Shown piece after piece: positions 7,709 through 9,965 of a DNA stretch of 9,965 bases. Origin of the DNA: Eubacterium sp. (GTDB taxonomy: Bacteria > Bacillota > Clostridia > Oscillospirales > Acutalibacteraceae); the NCBI GenBank assembly GCA_029052085.1, contig JAIDJS010000235.1:1-9965 (forward strand), given 5' to 3'. A program made the translations under genes and the position numbers. Position 1 is the stretch's first letter, and the number at the start of each line of letters is the position of its first letter. Below the pieces are notes generated by a model. It was given only the letters and a program-made list of their open reading frames with translations, made no database searches and was not told where the DNA came from.

Positions 7709-8737
7709 TTAAAGTTCCATGGTTGGTAAAAACTTTTTCGTTTCAAGGAATCTTAAAGCGCCGTAGGCAATCAGGAAGAATAACATTCCGACGATTGCAC
7801 CTAAGGCAATGTCCGATAAGAAATGTGCACCTCTTATCATTCTTGTAAACCCAAGAAAAGCTATGTAAATAAAGGATATAATGCAGGCAGGAACTGTGAA
7901 TTTTTTTGTTTTTTCAAATCGGCTTACAAGAAGCGGAAAAAGAAGTGAAAAGCATCCGCTGATTACGTGACCGCTCGGGCAGCTTCCTCCGCCTAATTCA
8001 AAGCCGTTCAGTATTGCACCGCCGTTGCCTTTCTGATACCAGTTGCTAAATAATGAAAAATCGCTTGAACCGACAAGTGCATTTGTTACCTCTGCTGCTC
8101 TTGCATTCTCAATTCCGTTTGAAAAGGCAACCATTTCGCGGAAGCGAACACGGTTTGCAATGCTTTTTATCGGGCTTTCAAAGCAGAAAAATATGCCGAT
8201 CAGTATGCCCGTAAGTGCAAGAGGCTCAAGTCTGTTTAATATTCTTTTCGGAATTCTTGAGCATATAGTTATAAAGATAACTGCAACAACTGCCGAAATG
8301 ATATACCATACAGCTTTACTTAAATCAACATAATATTTGCCTACATTCCTTATAAGTTTATCCCAGCCCAGAACAGCAAGAACGGTAAAACCGACGATTT
8401 CAAGCGCGTTTACAACAAAATTAAAAAAAGTATATACTCTGCTTTTAACGGCATTTTCGCTTAACTTCGGAATAAACGGAAATAAGCGGTTGATGATTTC
8501 AAGGCATTCTGCAAGATTGTGCCTTGTCAATAAAAGCACGGTTGCAGCAGGCGCCCACATTGCAAATCTCGGTACCTCGCCCCATATTTCAAAACATTTT
8601 GCAATTGGGTTTGCAGGGTTAAAAAGCTCCTGATTAATTTTCAAATCATAAAAGCTTCCTATTGCAACGAGAATTGCAAAAAATGATAAGTAAAACACTG
8701 TAAATGCTATGTAAATTCTGTTTTGTTTTGATTTCAT
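7709..8737 (-). CDS. Membrane PAP2-family phosphatase
   Basis: This is an integral membrane phosphatase of the PAP2 superfamily, whose members remove phosphate from lipid phosphates or pyrophosphates such as undecaprenyl pyrophosphate or phosphatidic acid. The three catalytic motifs are present in the 342-residue protein: Lys191-x6-Arg198 in KSIANRVRF (Phe where the consensus has Pro), PSGH at 254-257 with His257, and Arg299-x5-His305-x3-Asp309 in RMIRGAHFLSD. About six or more hydrophobic helices surround them, with an N-terminal membrane segment at about 10-30. I chose ATG 8737 because GGAGGG lies six bases upstream; an in-frame ATG at 8758 would put that ribosome binding site inside the gene. 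The gene stands alone, convergent to the hydrolase and divergent from the next symporter. The substrate is unknown; a role in envelope lipid recycling is plausible. Confidence 0.88.
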   Translation of the reverse strand: MKSKQNRIYIAFTVFYLSFFAILVAIGSFYDLKINQELFNPANPIAKCFEIWGEVPRFAMWAPAATVLLLTRHNLAECLEIINRLFPFIPKLSENAVKSRVYTFFNFVVNALEIVGFTVLAVLGWDKLIRNVGKYYVDLSKAVWYIISAVVAVIFITICSRIPKRILNRLEPLALTGILIGIFFCFESPIKSIANRVRFREMVAFSNGIENARAAEVTNALVGSSDFSLFSNWYQKGNGGAILNGFELGGGSCPSGHVISGCFSLLFPLLVSRFEKTKKFTVPACIISFIYIAFLGFTRMIRGAHFLSDIALGAIVGMLFFLIAYGALRFLETKKFLPTMEL

Positions 8738-8743
8738 GTTTAT

Positions 8744-8749
8744 CCCTCC
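8744..8749 (-). promoter_or_regulatory. Ribosome binding site GGAGGG that fixes the PAP2 start
   Basis: GGAGGG on the minus strand sits six bases before the ATG at 8737. The alternative upstream ATG at 8758 has no such site, so the shorter protein MKSKQNRIYIAF is the likely product. Confidence 0.75.
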
Positions 8750-8771
8750 GATTAACATATTAGCATATTGT

Positions 8772-8819
8772 TTTTACAATTACCATATTTTTGTTTTAAA
8801 ATTCTTGCTAATTGTAAAA
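8772..8819. repeat. Inverted repeat in the divergent promoter region
   Basis: TTTTACAATTACCA (8772-8785) and TGCTAATTGTAAAA (8806-8819) are reverse complements at 13 of 14 positions, including 11 in a row. They flank 20 AT-rich bases between the divergent PAP2 and symporter genes. This may be a pair of binding sites for one regulator acting on both promoters, or a cruciform or hairpin. Base composition makes chance more likely than usual. Confidence 0.4.
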
Positions 8820-8833
8820 TATTGTAGTAAGAT
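8805..8833 (+). promoter_or_regulatory. Weak candidate promoter for the second GPH symporter
   Basis: TTGCTA (8805-8810) and TAAGAT (8828-8833) have a 17-base spacer and point at the symporter start at 8860. Both boxes match the consensus only partly, and the -35 box overlaps the right arm of the inverted repeat, which would make it a natural point for repression. Confidence 0.3.
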
Positions 8834-8846
8834 AAAATTACACTGT

Positions 8847-8854
8847 GGAGGTGG
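8847..8854 (+). promoter_or_regulatory. Strong ribosome binding site GGAGGTGG of the second GPH symporter
   Basis: GGAGGTGG lies five bases before the ATG at 8860, measured from its end, and closely matches the complement of the 16S rRNA 3' tail. It fixes the start of this gene. Confidence 0.8.
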
Positions 8855-8859
8855 TATTT

Positions 8860-9917
8860 ATGGCACAGAATAGTGCTTTAACAAAAAAGAAGAAAACCGG
8901 ATACGCTTTTGGTATATTTACGGAATCTCTTATTTACAATATGTTTTATACGTATTATTTGACCTTTCTTAATGAAATTGTCGGAATCCAGCCGAAATAC
9001 AGCTCTATCATTATTTTTGTTTCTATTGCCTGGGATGCTGTTACCGATCCTATGATTGGAAACTATACCGACAGGGCAGGGGTCGATAAGCGCAAAGTGA
9101 TGAAAAAAGCTCTGTTTCCGCTTGGTACAATCTTTGTTGTTGCGTGGACAAATATCGGTGCGGTACTGGATTCGCAGCTGTTGAAAATATTGCTCTACAC
9201 ATTCATTTCAATGGCTATCTGGGTTTTCTATACAATGTATACAATTCCGTATTATGCTGTTGTTGCGGAAATAACAGAGGATTATGATGAAAGAACGCAG
9301 ATACGCTCCTTCTCTTCTCTGCTGAATGCAATAGCTGTCGGTCTTGGAAATATTCTTCCTGCCCTTGTGCCTACCGTTGCAGTTCTTTTAACGGAAAAGT
9401 ACGAAAGCAATGCCTACGCTGTTGTGGCTGCTATCATAAGCATTATGGCAATTGGTCTTGGCATTATCTGCTGCAAATCTTTGAACGGTGTTTATGAGCC
9501 TAAAAAGGTGCTGCCGAATCAGCCGGTAAGAAAAACAACGCTCAAAACAACAATGAAAGCCTTTGGCGAGATTATAAAGATGAAGCCTGCAAAATTCTTC
9601 CTGCTGTTTGTGTTCTTTTTCCTTGCTGCTTCTTCAATGATTCAGGCAAACTTAACCTATATGGTTATTGATTGTATCGGTATGGATTATGATACGGGAA
9701 TTGTTTTTGTTATTCTTTCGCTGGTTGTTTCAATGGCAATCGTTGTTCCTATGGTTGAAGCTGTAGCAAAGGCAAAGGACAGACGCTTTGCCGCAATCCT
9801 TTTTCTTTCAATAGCTACAGTCGGGGAAATTATTCTTAAAATAGTCGGTCTTGATCTTACAATCGGCGGCTTTAAAATTATGTGTATTCTTGCTCCTGCC
9901 GTGCTTGGTCTTGGTGG
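8860..9917 (+). CDS. Second GPH-family sugar:cation symporter, 3' end missing
   Basis: This is a second inner-membrane symporter of the GPH family, cut at the contig end. About 352 residues of an expected 450-480 are biological. The signature WDAVTDPMIGNYTDR holds Asp59, Asp63, Pro64, Gly67 and Asp71, and the segment EDYDERTQIRSF is the typical cytoplasmic loop after the fourth membrane helix. About ten hydrophobic segments are visible. It is clearly diverged from the symporter at 5133-6590, so the two are paralogues rather than a recent duplication. The frame stays open to the last base, but the final residues, from about LYTSDADEDL on, are translated adapter and should be ignored. The late GPH motif (WKTGKRxEG) is therefore missing because of the truncation. 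Its start is well supported by a GGAGG site. The substrate is unknown. Confidence 0.88.
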
Positions 9918-9965
9918 CTTATACACATCAGACGCTGACGAAGATCTTACGCGTGGAGATGTCGG
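9918..9965 (+). other. Illumina Nextera adapter read-through at contig end (artefact)
   Basis: The last 48 bases align without gaps to the read-through product of the Nextera i5 side, with five substitutions (9930, 9938, 9942, 9956, 9961). CTTATACACATC (9918-9929) is the end of the transposase mosaic sequence. The next bases follow GACGCTGCCGACGA with two changes. TCTTACGC (9945-9952) is the exact reverse complement of the i5 index GCGTAAGA, which I recall as S517. The last 13 bases follow GTGTAGATCTCGG with two changes. Bases 9912-9917 match the rest of the mosaic end poorly, so the exact border is between 9911 and 9918. Confidence 0.93.

Noticed and set aside
8738..8758. Longer PAP2 protein starting at the ATG at 8758
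   Set aside because: The only good ribosome binding site (GGAGGG at 8744-8749) would be inside this extension; it serves the ATG at 8737.
9687..9926. Minus-strand open frame of 79 residues near the right end
   Set aside because: It is antisense to the GPH symporter and its start lies in adapter sequence.

Overview
The window looks like one low-GC (roughly 35-40%) contig from a Bacillota bacterium, most likely an anaerobic Clostridia member of the gut type. The grounds are the clostridial form of FeoB, a TndX/TnpX-like large serine recombinase, strong AAGGAG/GGAGG ribosome binding sites, and two GPH-family sugar symporters. Genus cannot be read from the sequence. Both ends are incomplete: the left end lies inside the recombinase gene, and the last 48 bases match Illumina Nextera adapter sequence, so biological sequence stops near 9911-9917.

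Layout. 2-625 (+) is the C-terminal part of a large serine recombinase, running outward to the end of its mobile element. Within about 60 bases the sequence becomes the C-terminal third of feoB (about 679-1386, +), so the element appears to sit inside the ferrous iron transporter gene, with the 5' part of feoB expected beyond the other end of the element. A hairpin at 1393-1421 separates feoB from the convergent 1149-residue gene at 1428-4877 (-). That gene fuses a GT2 glycosyltransferase to a CDP-glycerol glycerophosphotransferase and probably builds a teichoic-acid-like or capsular polymer. The region 4878-5132 holds divergent promoters and two palindromes. A two-gene operon follows: a GPH sugar:cation symporter (5133-6590) and an overlapping alpha/beta hydrolase with an intact Ser-Asp-His triad (6590-7630), closed by a hairpin terminator at 7645-7677. 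Convergent to it is a membrane PAP2-family phosphatase (7709-8737, -), and divergent from that a second, different GPH symporter (8860 onward, +), cut by the contig end.

How the genes relate. The symporter-hydrolase pair reads as uptake of a glycoside followed by intracellular ester cleavage. The polymer synthase and the PAP2 phosphatase are both envelope functions, but they are in separate transcription units, so a shared pathway is only a guess. I see no tRNA, rRNA, CRISPR array or complete insertion sequence. I do not see a clearly undescribed system. The most informative points are the feoB insertion junction and the adapter tail.
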